Assembly: GCA_949825045.1 (NCBI GenBank)
Contig: OX463836.1
Span: forward strand, 9,317,829 to 9,381,828
Reading direction: 5' to 3'
Source of the DNA: Argyresthia goedartella
Lineage: Eukaryota; Arthropoda; Insecta; Lepidoptera; Argyresthiidae
Length of the DNA: 64,000 bases
The position numbers were made by a program, and so were the translations under genes. Each line of letters opens with the position of its first letter. The stretch's first letter is position 1. The notes beneath the pieces are model-generated. The model made no database searches, had not been told where the DNA came from, and saw nothing but the letters and a program-made list of their open reading frames with translations. Shown piece by piece: positions 41,441 to 52,620 of this stretch.

Positions 41441-44400
41441 TTAGTTTAGTTGCAAATAGTGATTTTTTATTTTGTATTTAAGGTTTGATGTATTTAACGA
41501 TACCTTGAGACATGGGGGTAGTTCGTTTATTAATCGGGGTAATATGTATTTATCGGTTCTTCGTCCGTAAGTGTTTGTGAAGCTAGATGTTGCAATAACT
41601 TTGTTGACGACTTTTCTCGTGCCGATTTTATGATTTATTGGTTGAAGAATATCTTTTCTCTGGTATTGTTCCACTATCAACGCGAATTTTACCATGTAGT
41701 ATATTGGTAAGATTTTACAATGCTTAAATAATTTTTCATAGTTGCCGTTACACGATAATTTGATATTTCTATGAACTATTGATTTAAGTATTCTAAGTTG
41801 TAGTGTATATATTTTATCTAGGTTAGTTTTGAATGTACGACCATAACTTGTTAACCCGTAGTTGATTGTGGATTCTGCAAGTGCCATATAAATATTACGT
41901 AATACGTCGTAGGGTATCCTGTGTAGGGAATAGATTGTTTGAGTAACAGGCTGTTTCGATATATAATTAGCATTCATTTTGTAATTTGACAATATTTTAT
42001 TTAAAAAAGGAAACGCAAAAGATGCGACGACTGTGGAGTTTCTTCGGTGAGCTCTTCTCCACAGATTCCGCCATTGTGTTAGTGAACTCACCCAAAAAAA
42101 TGTAATGACGGATCTAAGTGATGTAACAACATCCTATGGAAATAAATAATTTTTTTTTTGATTTGATTTGTATTTGATTACATTAAGCCTGGCAAGTAAG
42201 GCGCGAAGTTTGTTGCATATTTTATCGATATGCGGTCCCCAGTTGAGCCTGTCATCGATGGTAACTCCAAGGTACGTAGCCTGTCTAACCTGGTCAATAT
42301 TAATGCAGTCAACACAGTTCATACTCCTTGAGTGCAGACAGTCGTGACTGTGAGCGAGTAGCCTAGCCATCTCGTTACTGCGATTATGACTTGATCGTAT
42401 ATGCATCATCTGAGTTTTTCGTGCATTGAGAACGAGACCTGCGTCTTGTGACCATTTGCATAGCTCTGTGAAATCGTGTTGGAGCTTTTGTACTGCCCTA
42501 GTCATACTGGTATCACTAGCAATGAGGCATGTGTCGTCTGCAAATTGATACAAGGAGCAGTGTCTAATTACATTGATGACGTCATTTACATACACTAAGT
42601 AATGCAACGGGCCCAAAACTGACCCCTGCGCCGTTCCGATCGAGACATCTACATGGTCGCTGTATGAGTCGCCTATTCTGACCCTATATATACCCTATAA
42701 CTACGGTTTTTTAGATAATCTCTGCACCAATTTAGGAGCGGACCTCGAATGCCTGTATTTTCTAATTTGTTTATTAGTTGATCGTGTCGCAGAGTGTCGA
42801 AAGCTTTACTGTAGTCGATAAATACAAGTAGGACATGTTGTTTTTTATCGAGATATGTATTAATTTCATTTGTAAATTTTGAAAGAAGCATAGTTGTGCT
42901 TTTATTTTGTCTGAATCCATATTGGGTATCAGTTAAGACTTGGTTATCCTCATAGTAATTGTGTAACATACCAGCTATGTATTTTTCGAAGATTTTGTCT
43001 AATATCGGCAATATTGTTATTGGCCTATAGTTTGAATAGGTATCAACCTTTCCTTTTTTATAGATTGGTCTGACAATTCCTTGTTTTAGGCCGTTCGGAT
43101 ATATACCTGATATAACACTAGTGTTAATTAGGTTTGTGATAGCGGATACCATATTGTCTCCCGCAATCTTTACATCGATTGGTCGAATCTGGTCATGTCC
43201 CGGTGATTTGCGTATACAGATGTTATTAATGATCTTCTTTATTTTATAATTTGTGGCTTTTTTGAAGAGTGTTGATTTGTCTGATATGTTTGTGTATTGT
43301 GATTGATTTAGCAGTGGTACATCACAGCTTGGTACTATGTCTGTAACATTTTTTACGAATTCCTTAGCGAAATTATTTGTTACGGCGATGTGATCAAGTT
43401 GGTCAACACAGAAAGCTTTAGTTATTACTTCATCAACCGATCTCACAATGCGTCCTGTTATGTTGTTCAGTATTTGCCATAGTTTTGTAGGGTCCGCTTT
43501 ATTATCTATGATTTGTTTTTTGTAGAAATTGTTTCTTGATTTATCTATAAGTTTGTTTGTGTTGTTTCTGTGTGTAATGTATTCTTGTTTTAGTATTTTA
43601 TTATTGGGATCTTTTTTTAGTTTTATAAAAAGTTTATCTCTCTTTGAGCATTCAGAGGTTATCTTTCTAGTTATCCATTTGCATGTTATTCTTTTACTAC
43701 CGGTAACCGTTTGTTTATAAGATGAATTATCGTGTGTGATATTAAATCTTGATTTAATTTTATTGTAGATTTCATTTGGACATTTACTTGTATGTATTTG
43801 TTCCCAGTCTATTTTATTTATTTCACAATTTAGTAATTTTGGTTTAATTTTTATTCGTGTCTTGGGAATAACCCGAGTCGATGGGACACCCGTAACTGCG
43901 AGCACAATCATGCGATGGTCAGCCAATACAGTGCCGAGCGCCGCGGAATAAAGGTCTTCTGTGCTATTTCTTACAAAAAAGTGATCTATGCAGGATTTAG
44001 ATATTTTTCCGTTACTTTCTTCTATTCTTGTATAGTCGGAAATTCCGCACAAAAGGCCTTTTTCCGCCAGGATGTTAAGATAACGGTCTCTAATTATGCC
44101 GTCGGATTTCGGATCGATGTTTATATCTCCTGTTAGTACGAAGTTTGATTTGTTGTCGTATTTAGATAATATAGAATATTATAGAAGATAGCTCGTCTAT
44201 GAATTTGTGCTTATTTTTGTCCGGTGGTCAGTAAAATGAACATAGAAGTGCCTCGTATTTGTTTGGTGTCGTGATTTTAGGTAAGAGGCATTCACTGTGT
44301 ATTGTAGCAAATTTATACTCTTCATATTTGTGAATTTTGTTCACATAAACAATTATGCCGCCACCTTTGCGCCTGCTACGTAGTTTTATGTGCTTTTCGT

Positions 44401-44536
44401 AGTTATCGATTTGAAACAGCGGGCACAGGATCTCAGATATGTTAACTTCTGTTACTACGATAATATCTGGATTGGTCCGTGTAGATTTTATACATTGTAA
44501 GAGTTTTGGGAAGTTTTTAATCATAGATTTCATAAT
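41441..44536 (-). pseudogene. LINE-C ORF2, 3' portion (endonuclease and RT)
   Basis: Minus strand, from 44536 leftwards. The endonuclease core has DIIVVTEVNISE and RRKGGGIIVYVN (44228-44536). After a frame break comes SCIDHFFVRN...LADHRMIVLAV (43900-44052), with the conserved DH. The RT domain has KSPGHDQIRP, NYRPITILP, QYGFRQNKST and VFIDYSKAFDTL. After another break near 42670 it has GPLHYLVYVNDV and the FADD box (42134-42616). The thumb region follows and is split by a 220-bp LINE-E tail (41926-42145). It ends at 41441. Its 5' end continues at 49261-50113 beyond the inserted LINE-B. Confidence 0.85.
41926..42145 (+). mobile_element. LINE-E-type 3' UTR inserted in LINE-C
   Basis: 220 bp identical by eye and without gaps to 231-450, followed by a T-rich stretch (42150-42158). 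It is a 5'-truncated insertion of just the 3' UTR, in plus orientation, into the minus-strand ORF2 of LINE-C between the DDRLNWGPHIDK block and the RIPYDVLRNIY block. Confidence 0.85.
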
Positions 44537-44591
44537 TTCTTTATTGCACACAAATCATACAAAAAACAAGAGTTACATAAAAAAAGTGTAC

Positions 44592-44619
44592 AAAGGCGAG
44601 CTTATCTCTAATAAGAGAT
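44592..44619 (-). repeat. Conserved 3' UTR stem-loop of LINE-B
   Basis: On the minus strand ATCTCTTATTAGAGAT forms a small hairpin next to AAGCTCGCCTTT. The LINE-B relative at 62176-62203 has ATCTCTCTTTAGAGAT in the same place. Such 3' hairpins are probably what the element's reverse transcriptase recognises (inference). Confidence 0.7.
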
Positions 44620-44814
44620 CTCTTCCAGCAAACCAGGCAAACAAGGGAAAAGTTGATGGTTGAGCAGGGGTAGACCTATGTGTACAATATATAAAATAAT
44701 AAATAAAATAAATTAAATAATAACTATAATAATATACTAAATACTTATTATACACTACAAATACTATTTTATACACTATACTAATACATACTAACATGCA
44801 TACTACCTATAACT

Positions 44815-46761
44815 CTAAAGGGAGAGGTAATGTTTCTTCACACGACTTTTAAAGATATTCAGATTAGGACTGTCCCTGATGGTGCAGGGGAGTGCATTCC
44901 ACAACCGAATGGCCCGGGCTCTAAACCCGTTCTCATAGTAAGCGGTGTTATGCTGTGGAGTTGTGAGCATGGAAACTGCGTGAGTTCTCCGAGGTCTGCT
45001 GGAAGAAAGAAATTGAAAACTGTCTCGTAAGAAAGTTGGGTAGCGTGGATTACGTAAAATGTTGTAGAGGAAATTGAGGATGTGTGTATCCCGACGAAGA
45101 CGAATCTTCAGCCACTTCAACTCCCTGCGATGTTGTGACAGATGGTCGTATTTGCGCTGCCCGAAGATAAACCGAATCCCGAGATTTTGAAGTCGTTCGA
45201 GTTTGTTCAGTAGTTCTTCGTTAGCACTGACCCAGCAGACATCAGCGTAATCGATGAGGGGTAGAATGAGAGATTGAGCAAGAGTGATTTTGGTATGTCG
45301 AGGCAAAAAGTACTGAAGTCTCCTGAGAGAGTGAAAGGTAGAAAATACTCGGCGACTTACCTCATTGACATGCGATGACCAGGACAACTGGTTGTCGAAG
45401 ATTAGACCCAGGTTTTTAACTTTATCGCTATATACGATTGTGGTACCATTAAAAGTGACAGATGGAATGGGATGTTGCTGCAACAAGTTAAGAGAATGTC
45501 CAGTACCTATTATCATGGCCTGGGACTTGCTCGGGTTGACCAGGAGTCCGAAGGATGAAGCCCAACTTCTTATTCCCTCAAGATCAGCGTTGAGTGCCTC
45601 CACAGCAGAGTGTGCATCGTTGAGAGAGAAGTGGCGATAAATCTGGAGATCATCAGCGTAAAGATGATATGAGGAGGACAGGACGTCCGAGATGGTGTTG
45701 ATAAAGATCGAGAATAGAAGAGGAGAAAGAATACCACCTTGAGGGACGCCTGTAGAGAGGTCACACCATTCAGTGGATATCTCTTCCGACCTGATACGCT
45801 GTTGCCGATCCCTCAAATAAGAGTCGAACCAGCTAGCAGAGAAGGAGGAGACGTTCAGAGATCTGAGAAGCCCAACGAGAATGTCAAAATCTACGCAGTT
45901 GAAGGCACTACTGAAGTCAAGTAAAGCAAGCACGGAAAGCTGTTTGCAGTCCATGGCTACCTGGATATCATCTGTGACTTTCATGAGAGCCGTGACGGTG
46001 CCATGACCCGGTCTGAATCCTGACTGGAACATGTTCAGCAGATTGTTTGAGAGAAGGTAAGAAGAGAGCTGGGTATGGACAATGGATTCAAGGACTTTGG
46101 AGAGGATGGGTAGGATTGAAATAGGTCGATACTCTTTAAAAGAGGTGGGACTGGAAGTTTTAGGGAGCGGGATGACTAATGCTTTTTTCCACATGGTGGG
46201 GAAGATGCCATTCGATAGGGAAAAATTTATAACATGTGTAATAGCTGGCAGTAGTTCATCCAGGATTGTTAAAAGCATTTTAAGGCAGATTTTATCATCA
46301 CCTACGGCTTTCGAGCTCACTGCTAGTACCGCCTTCTTGACCGCATAGATTCCAACATTGCTCAAGTTGAATGGTGTGGTGTCGGGTAAGGACTTAGAGC
46401 GCAGGCTCTGAAGAGTGGCTTGTTTGACAATGGGATCCATCACAACAGGTGGGGCAGAAAGGAACTGGTTGAGACCGTTGAGATCTACATTACCAGCATG
46501 AAAGTCCTGAGTCTTACCTATGCCAAGTGTTTTTAGAAACTTCCACACCTGAGCTGGTGTGTAACTTTCAATACTCTCGTGGATGTGCCGACGTTTAGCA
46601 TCACGACAGAGACGGTTGCAGCGGTTGCGAAGACATTTGTAAGAAAGAAAATTGTCATCTGTCGGATTCTTACGGTATTTACACTTGGCTCTGTTCCTCT
46701 TGGCCATTAGACGCTTAATATTATCTGTTAGCCAAGGGGCGGGTAGGTGTTTCACTCTCAC
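44815..46761 (-). CDS. LINE-B ORF2, reverse transcriptase part
   Basis: 648 open codons. RT motifs in order: EYRPISILPILSKVLE, FQSGFRPGHGT, ALLDFSSAFNCVDF, STGVPQGGILSPLLFSIFIN and the catalytic HLYADDLQIY box. Then VKNLGLIFDNQLSW and a C-terminus with RLWNALPCTIRDSP. All catalytic residues are present. The frame joins the endonuclease half (46758-47825) across an A6 run at about 46763; one more A would fuse them. The copy is thus one base from an intact ORF2, or the base was lost in sequencing. Confidence 0.9.
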   Translation of the reverse strand: MRVKHLPAPWLTDNIKRLMAKRNRAKCKYRKNPTDDNFLSYKCLRNRCNRLCRDAKRRHIHESIESYTPAQVWKFLKTLGIGKTQDFHAGNVDLNGLNQFLSAPPVVMDPIVKQATLQSLRSKSLPDTTPFNLSNVGIYAVKKAVLAVSSKAVGDDKICLKMLLTILDELLPAITHVINFSLSNGIFPTMWKKALVIPLPKTSSPTSFKEYRPISILPILSKVLESIVHTQLSSYLLSNNLLNMFQSGFRPGHGTVTALMKVTDDIQVAMDCKQLSVLALLDFSSAFNCVDFDILVGLLRSLNVSSFSASWFDSYLRDRQQRIRSEEISTEWCDLSTGVPQGGILSPLLFSIFINTISDVLSSSYHLYADDLQIYRHFSLNDAHSAVEALNADLEGIRSWASSFGLLVNPSKSQAMIIGTGHSLNLLQQHPIPSVTFNGTTIVYSDKVKNLGLIFDNQLSWSSHVNEVSRRVFSTFHSLRRLQYFLPRHTKITLAQSLILPLIDYADVCWVSANEELLNKLERLQNLGIRFIFGQRKYDHLSQHRRELKWLKIRLRRDTHILNFLYNILRNPRYPTFLRDSFQFLSSSRPRRTHAVSMLTTPQHNTAYYENGFRARAIRLWNALPCTIRDSPNLNIFKSRVKKHYLSL

Positions 46762-47825
46762 TTTTTTATAGGTGCATGCTTGTCGTAGAGACCTAGGACT
46801 ATGATATTGAACTTGTTGATTTTCTCGTCCATGGTCTCGCTGGATATTACAGGGGACCAGTCGATCGACAAGGCATCCGACCTAAGAGACTCTAGGTTAA
46901 TATCCCTAAAGTTACGAATATTAAGAAATTTTGCCCTGCTCTTGAGAGGCCTGATCTTATACGAAAGATAGATAAGGTCGTGAAACGAGAAAGGAGAGTT
47001 GAGTTGACCATGTACAGCGACCTTATCCAAGTTAGAGACGATCATAATATCGAGGAGAGAGGGAAAGCAGTGAGGTTGGAAATGCGTGGCATCAAGAGGC
47101 AGAATGTGCAGATTGAAAGAGTTGACTATAAACTTGAGTTTGGTAGAACGGGAGTCGTTTTTGAGGAGACAGGTGTTGAAATCACCTAGAATGAGGGTAT
47201 CGTTATACAGAGGTGAGAGTTCATAAAGGAGGGATTCTAATGTGTCGAAGTAGTCGATGCGAAGAGAGGGGCTATAAAGAACACCGAGGAGGACCTTACT
47301 ATGGTGAAGAGTTATTTCGAGAAAGAGATGTTCAGCAGACTCGGAGTACTGGCTAGGGGACGCGCTGATCACCTTGCACGGGATTTCCACTCGCAGATAG
47401 ATAGTGACGCCCCCATCGGCTTTCCCGACTCTGTCGTTCCTGTAAAGCCTGTATCCTGGAATGGAGTATGAAGAAGATGACAGCGATGGCTTTAGGAACG
47501 ACTCAGAGACAAGAATGCCGTCCACGCATTGGTCACTAAAAGCCTCGAGCAGGTCCGGATAGCTGGAGTGAATACTTTGAGCATTGATATGCACGATGTT
47601 TAGGTTATCCTCCACACCACCGAAAACAGTCCTAATGTTAGCAGAAAGGGGTTCCTCCGAAGCGGAGATGTTGCTTTCTGCACTCACAAAATCGTCAACA
47701 TCGTCGTTTGAAGAGCAGGAAAAGAAACTTTGATTGATAATATCAGGTAAATAATTCATATATATATATATGTAACTAATTATAATACACTCTAAATATA
47801 TATTTATATATAAATATTTATTCAA
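46758..47825 (-). CDS. LINE-B ORF2, endonuclease part
   Basis: The likely start is the ATG at 47759 (MNYLPDII), since the 22 residues before it are low-complexity. The domain has NIVHINAQSIHSSY, VDGILVSESFL, DGGVTIYLR, VLLGVLYSP, LILGDFNTCL (GDFN) and the FHDLIYL position near the C-terminal SDH site. It ends at 46758 through the A-run frameshift. In active relatives it nicks the target to prime reverse transcription. Confidence 0.85.
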   Translation of the reverse strand: MNKYLYINIYLECIIISYIYIYMNYLPDIINQSFFSCSSNDDVDDFVSAESNISASEEPLSANIRTVFGGVEDNLNIVHINAQSIHSSYPDLLEAFSDQCVDGILVSESFLKPSLSSSSYSIPGYRLYRNDRVGKADGGVTIYLRVEIPCKVISASPSQYSESAEHLFLEITLHHSKVLLGVLYSPSLRIDYFDTLESLLYELSPLYNDTLILGDFNTCLLKNDSRSTKLKFIVNSFNLHILPLDATHFQPHCFPSLLDIMIVSNLDKVAVHGQLNSPFSFHDLIYLSYKIRPLKSRAKFLNIRNFRDINLESLRSDALSIDWSPVISSETMDEKINKFNIIVLGLYDKHAPIKK

Positions 47826-48312
47826 TTAATATCTAGTTATCTAGCGTTATTAACTGGTTTGAATAAGCGCCTTACTTACACCTAGACCAACCATAAATGG
47901 AATGTTGATAGTGATATTTATCTTACAAAATTAACTCAATACTACATATATTACATTAAAAGAACAAGCACAAACTAAAGACTGTAGTGCAAACATACGA
48001 ATTCAAAGTGGTAAGGTGTGTACTTGACACAAGTCAGATTGTATAAGCTAAATTCGGAACGGACACATTTTACACAAATTAATACTTAACATGAACACAA
48101 CAAAGTGACAGCTGACAAAGATAAGGAAAAAAAAAAGGAATGATTTGGATTTGTTGTGCCGATTCACGAAAGGAAAAAATATACACTGAACTTTGGACTG
48201 TAAATATTGTCGACTACCTCACAGTTCATAGTGGGAAGCAAATGTTGGAACACATTCAACTACACAAAGAGTGGAGATTGGTGATATGTGGTGAATGTGC
48301 GATGGCCCAACC

Positions 48313-49125
48313 TCACTTCTTCTGAGCACCCTTCCTAGTCGTAACGCCCTTTTTCGAAACAGCAGCTGCGCCCGCAGCTGGCTTCATACCTTGTACTGCT
48401 GGCGTCGCGGGGCTGTCCTTACTCGGGTGCTTTGAAGTCAACGGCTGCAGGTCACCCCAGCACTCCACCCTGTGACGAGACTTGTCTGGCAGCAGCACAA
48501 TGATCTTGCCTTCGGATGTCCATGTGTTGCTCATTCCAAAGTGTTTGCGCGCTGCTGTCAATACTTCCTGGCGTGACTTAGTCAGGAATTCGGTGACTGT
48601 GATGCCTGAACCTTTCAGCGCCTTCTTGAGTCTCCAAACCTCATTACGGGCCGCCAACGTCGTGAAGCGAACTAGCAGAGGCCGGCATTTCGCCCCCTTA
48701 GCACCCAGACTATGTGTGACACTGATGGCACCAATGCAGTCGACGGAAGCCTTGAGGCGGTCAGCCAGCACTTTCTTCAGGACAGCTTCCGGCTGCTCAT
48801 CAGTTACCTCTGGCACTCCATGCACCAGCAGTACCTTCCGCCTTGATGCAGTCTCGTGCCGGTCCAGCCCCAATGTCAGCAGCTGCATCTGCGACTGAAG
48901 CAACCCGAGGCACTTCCATATGAGAGACCTGAAGTCGGAAAACTCACTCGCCAAGCTGCTGATGTTCTTGGGAGCGGGAGCAGGTGTGGATGCTTGCAGC
49001 TCCTGCTCATACCTCTCCATCCGTTCCCCAAATGACTTCACAATAGCATCCATGTTCTTAGAGAGCTCTGCATATAGGTCCATTGTTGCACTTGTTCTTT
49101 GATGATTATTTTTGTAAGATATCAA
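48313..49125 (-). CDS. LINE-B ORF1 (RNA-binding, coiled coil), intact
   Basis: 270 codons from 49125, though the ATG at 49083 (MDLYAELSKNMD) is a better start. It has an N-terminal helical part (MERYEQELQ...), then a conserved block KVLLVHGVPEV, LADRLKASVDCIGAISV, RPLLVRFTT, NEVWRLKKAL and FLTKSRQEVLTAARKHFG. This resembles the RRM/FP-like central domain of LINE ORF1 proteins. A Lys/Ala-rich basic tail follows. It would coat the element's RNA. No break is seen; about 490 nt separate it from ORF2. Confidence 0.8.
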   Translation of the reverse strand: MISYKNNHQRTSATMDLYAELSKNMDAIVKSFGERMERYEQELQASTPAPAPKNISSLASEFSDFRSLIWKCLGLLQSQMQLLTLGLDRHETASRRKVLLVHGVPEVTDEQPEAVLKKVLADRLKASVDCIGAISVTHSLGAKGAKCRPLLVRFTTLAARNEVWRLKKALKGSGITVTEFLTKSRQEVLTAARKHFGMSNTWTSEGKIIVLLPDKSRHRVECWGDLQPLTSKHPSKDSPATPAVQGMKPAAGAAAVSKKGVTTRKGAQKK

Positions 49126-49260
49126 TTGATTGTGTGATTTGGAGAGTCTAGGTAAGTTTAATTAAATTAATTGTGCATTTGTTGATTGTTTTTATTATTA
49201 AATTAATTTAAAATCGGGAGCTACAAAATTTTACTGTTGTCACATAGAACTACCCTCAAG

Positions 49261-49402
49261 AAAAAAAAGCTCTTATGTTTCTTAGATCTTATGTTTATGT
49301 GGATGAATGTGAGTTTACTTTCAGTGTGAGGTACGAGCGAGCAGAATTTGTGTAGGTTATGGCAGTTAAATATTTCTGTTAGGTTATTATTGTTAGCCAT
49401 TT
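49261..49402 (-). pseudogene. LINE-C ORF2 start, cut by LINE-B
   Basis: ATG at about 49400 (MANNNNLTEIF) begins an ORF2 reaching LTFIHINIRS, the first endonuclease motif, and is then interrupted at about 49260 by the 5' end of LINE-B. The continuation is at 44536. Confidence 0.7.
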
Positions 49403-49458
49403 TAAACATAGTTATTTAAGCATGTTTTGATTAAAGAATTATAAGAAGACAAAAAAAA

Positions 49459-50108
49459 TTAAACAATAAGCGATTTGATGTCTTCCTCAGATCTGATTAC
49501 ATGGGTTTTTGATTTATCGTTTTTACGTACCAAGATTTTGCCTTCATGGTTACACCATACAAACATAAAATGAGGTTTGAGCGTGTATCTAGCCTCATAA
49601 AGGAGTTTTTTATTGTAAGCTGTAAGAGCGTGACGTATGTAGATCCTGGTTGCAGCTGCATCACTGCTGGGGTTGGATTCAGGCATCACGTCGGACACTG
49701 TCAGCTCTGCTGCGCGGCCGGCCCTCACCCAGGTGCTGGTCTCGCAGTCCTTCTTCAGCTCGACGTGCACCATTCCGTTTTTGTTTTCGCCTTTGCCCTT
49801 AATTCTTCTTGTAGTTATGACGTCATTGCCATCTACCTTTATCTTTGTAGCAATAATACGTGTGATCTCCGAAACACTTTCATTTTCTTGGTATGGAACA
49901 CCTGCTATTTCTACGTGGTTTTCAATCTTCTTTTGATCTTGTTCACAAAATTTTTGTTCCAGAGCTGAAATTTTTGTTACTAGATGTTTATTTGTGTTTG
50001 TGAGAGTCTCGTTTTTCTTCTCAAGAGTTTTGATTTTGGATTTCATATCTTCCATATCCTCATCGAATTCGACTACTTTGCTGCTGCAGAATTCTACGGC
50101 TTGCTGGA
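49459..50108 (-). pseudogene. LINE-C ORF1, 5'-truncated
   Basis: The frame is open from 50108 (no start) to the stop at 49459. A coiled coil (VEFCSSKVVEFDEDMEDMKSK... to about 49900) is followed by an FP-25K-like domain with ENHVEIAGVPY, ITTRRIKGKG, IYIRHALTAYNKKLLYEAR, FVWCNHEGKILVRKN and HVIRSEEDIKSL. Uninterrupted over about 215 codons. It meets the plus-strand LINE-D head to head at about 50113. Confidence 0.75.
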
Positions 50109-50112
50109 GGTC

Positions 50113-52620
50113 TCAAAAAAATCAAAACGATGGGATCATTGCTTTTTCTAAGATCGGTCTACAAGTGAATGTCACGGAACCAAGTCTCAAAGACGGTAGC
50201 TGCCTTGTTATCAATACTGGTAAAAATCAGAAATCTCTGGTAGCAATCTATCGTTCGCCGCAAATTAAGAACACTAATACCTTTTGCGAATTTCTAAAGA
50301 GTACCGTAGCAGTTCTAAACGCTTATACCTGCATAATAACTGGAGATATCAACATAGATACCAAAGAAGGCCCATGCGACAGAAGATCTGGTGATTACCT
50401 AGAGATGTTGGCTGCCCGTGGTTATGCTCCTGGCCATTCTTACCCCACCCATGATCAGAACTGCCTCGACCATATGCTCATTAAAAGCTACGAAACAGCA
50501 AAGGTTGTGGTTTGTGAGTCCGGTATCACGGATCATGAAACGGGGTTGAAAGCCAAAATAACAGCTAAACAATGAGACGTCATACGAAAATCGACAATGA
50601 GAGTGTTATCAAAGAGCTCGAACAAATTTACTGTTCTTTCTCCCTCTCTACTCTCTCTCTGATGTAAGCGACTCTATACAAGTTTTCACTGATACACTAC
50701 AGCCCAAAATTGAAGCCAATCAAAATATCTGTAAAAAGCAACTCTGAGATAAGCTTCAAACCGTGGATAACGAAGGGTCTAATTAGATGCATCCGAAGAC
50801 GCGACGACCTTCACATGATCGCTAGGAAAAGCCATCAAGATCCTCTTCTGGTAGCCAAATATAAAAGGTATCGCAACATCTGTAACAACATACTGCAAAA
50901 TCTATAAAACGTGTATGAAAAGGCCTATTAACAAAAAGCAAAGGTAGTATAACAAGAAAACATGGAAGGCAATAAAACTATGCCAGTTAAACTCTACAAA
51001 GTGTCCATCTACTGAACTATTGTAATAGGCAGTTACTCCAGTGGATGCTCTTAACAATGTCAATGCCTTCTTTTCCACTGTGGGTGAGAATTTGGCTGAA
51101 AATATTCTAGCAAAAATTTACAAAACTGAGGAACAGCTAGAAGATATGACCAAAGCACAATCAGCCAAGTGCACAGCCAAGTCTTTTTTCATGATCCCTA
51201 CTCACTTTCATGAAACTATAAAAAACTATGGACTCAAAATATTTATGGGACTCAAAATATTTTCTGCACCTGGCTGGGATGGAGTTTCCAATATTATAAT
51301 AAAAATTTCTAAACATGTTCTGATTCCTCCCATTACATTTATCTGCAACTTAAGCTTATCCACTGGCGTGGTTCCAGAATGCCTAAAACTGGCTCATGTC
51401 TGTCCTATTTACAAATCTGGTGACCCATTACTTTTTACCGCATTATCTCTTCTTACCGCACTTTCAAAGATAATTGAAAAGCTCGTCAACAAAAGATTGT
51501 TGTCATATTTGGAAAAAAAGAACATCCTGTCGCCGAATCAGTATGGTTTCCGAAACAATAAATCTACAGAAGACGCAGTCAATTATCTCACCGATGATAT
51601 CAGCAGTAGTTTGGACAAAGGACTGAAATATATCGGGGTCTTCTTTGACCTGGCTAAGGCCTTCGATAAGATTTTACTGAAGAAGATGGAGCTCATAGGA
51701 ATTCGAGGGACTGCCGAGGAATAAACATTTGAGCGAGTCAGCATCCATAATAGGGTTTGGCGTCTCACAGGGAACCGTGTTGGGGCCCACGTTATTCTTG
51801 CGACTTACAACTGTCAAATTCGAGAACTTTCACGTTTGCTGACGACACTGCAATAGTTTTTTGCGGGCGTTCTGGGCAAGCACCAAAATTAAGTGCTGAG
51901 GATGGACTATCGTTAGTGTCAACTTGGCATCAAATTAATCTCCTTACTTTGAATGCTACGAAGACAAAATACATCAGTTTCAGAATCACTCACCGTACAG
52001 CTCCTAGAGAACCGCTAAACATCAAACTTCATACATGTGGCCAACTTCTTCCCAATGCAGCTTCACTATCATCGACCAATTAAATACCATCAAATACCTG
52101 GGAGTATATATTGATGAAAAATTATCATGGCAAAAGCAATTGACTGTGAGGGAGGCTGAGAAAAATTATCCCAATCTTTAAAAGACTCAGATCCTCTGCG
52201 GATGGTGACACCCTCAGACTTGTCTACTTCTCTCTGGCCCAATCAATCATAAGCTATTGTACAGTAGTGTGGGGATCTGCCTGCAAAACAGCTCTAATTA
52301 AATTGGAACGAGACCAGCGTGCTCTACTCAGCATATCTTCTGCACAGCTCTCAGGTTCCACAAAACTAGCCTTGCCACCATGACGGAAACTGCTCGATCA
52401 TCGCGGTATGACAGTTGGCTGACTCCAAAGACTAGAACCGTTTTTGCTTGCAGGCGCTACGAATATATGGGTCCTTACTTGTACCACAAATTAAATAAAT
52501 CTAACAACATTGTCCACCTTACCAAAGTATCTTGTAAGCTGCAAATAAGCTAATGGCTGAAGACACTAGATTACAACAATACAGAACTTCTCCTGGCCAC
52601 CCTTAAATAATTTTTCAATA
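50113..52620 (+). pseudogene. LINE-D ORF2, 5'-truncated and decayed
   Basis: It starts inside the endonuclease (GIIAFSKIGLQVNV, SLVAIYRSPQ, ITGDINIDTK, CLDHMLIKS...ITDHE). It continues with KPWITKGLIRCIRR (50710-50907) and RT motifs SAPGWDGVSNIIIK, ALSKIIEKLVN, QYGFRNNKSTEDA and FFDLAKAFD (51041-51724). A broken GVSQGTVLGP and FADDTAIVF (51757-52083) follow, then scattered C-terminal pieces to about 52600. The order and motifs match LINE-A closely (same subgroup). Many frameshifts. Confidence 0.8.

Larger units (their letters stand above)
44537..49260 (-). mobile_element. LINE-B, near full-length, inserted in LINE-C
   Basis: About 4.7 kb on the minus strand. The 5' UTR starts near 49260. ORF1 is intact. 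ORF2 has a single break in an A-run. The 3' UTR has a stem-loop (44592-44619) and ends ...GTGCAATAAAG at 44537-44550. On both sides lies LINE-C ORF2 (start at 49400-49261, continuation from 44536). The target duplication is not clear (perhaps TTTCTT). It belongs to the CR1/Jockey group by RT sequence. Confidence 0.8.
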
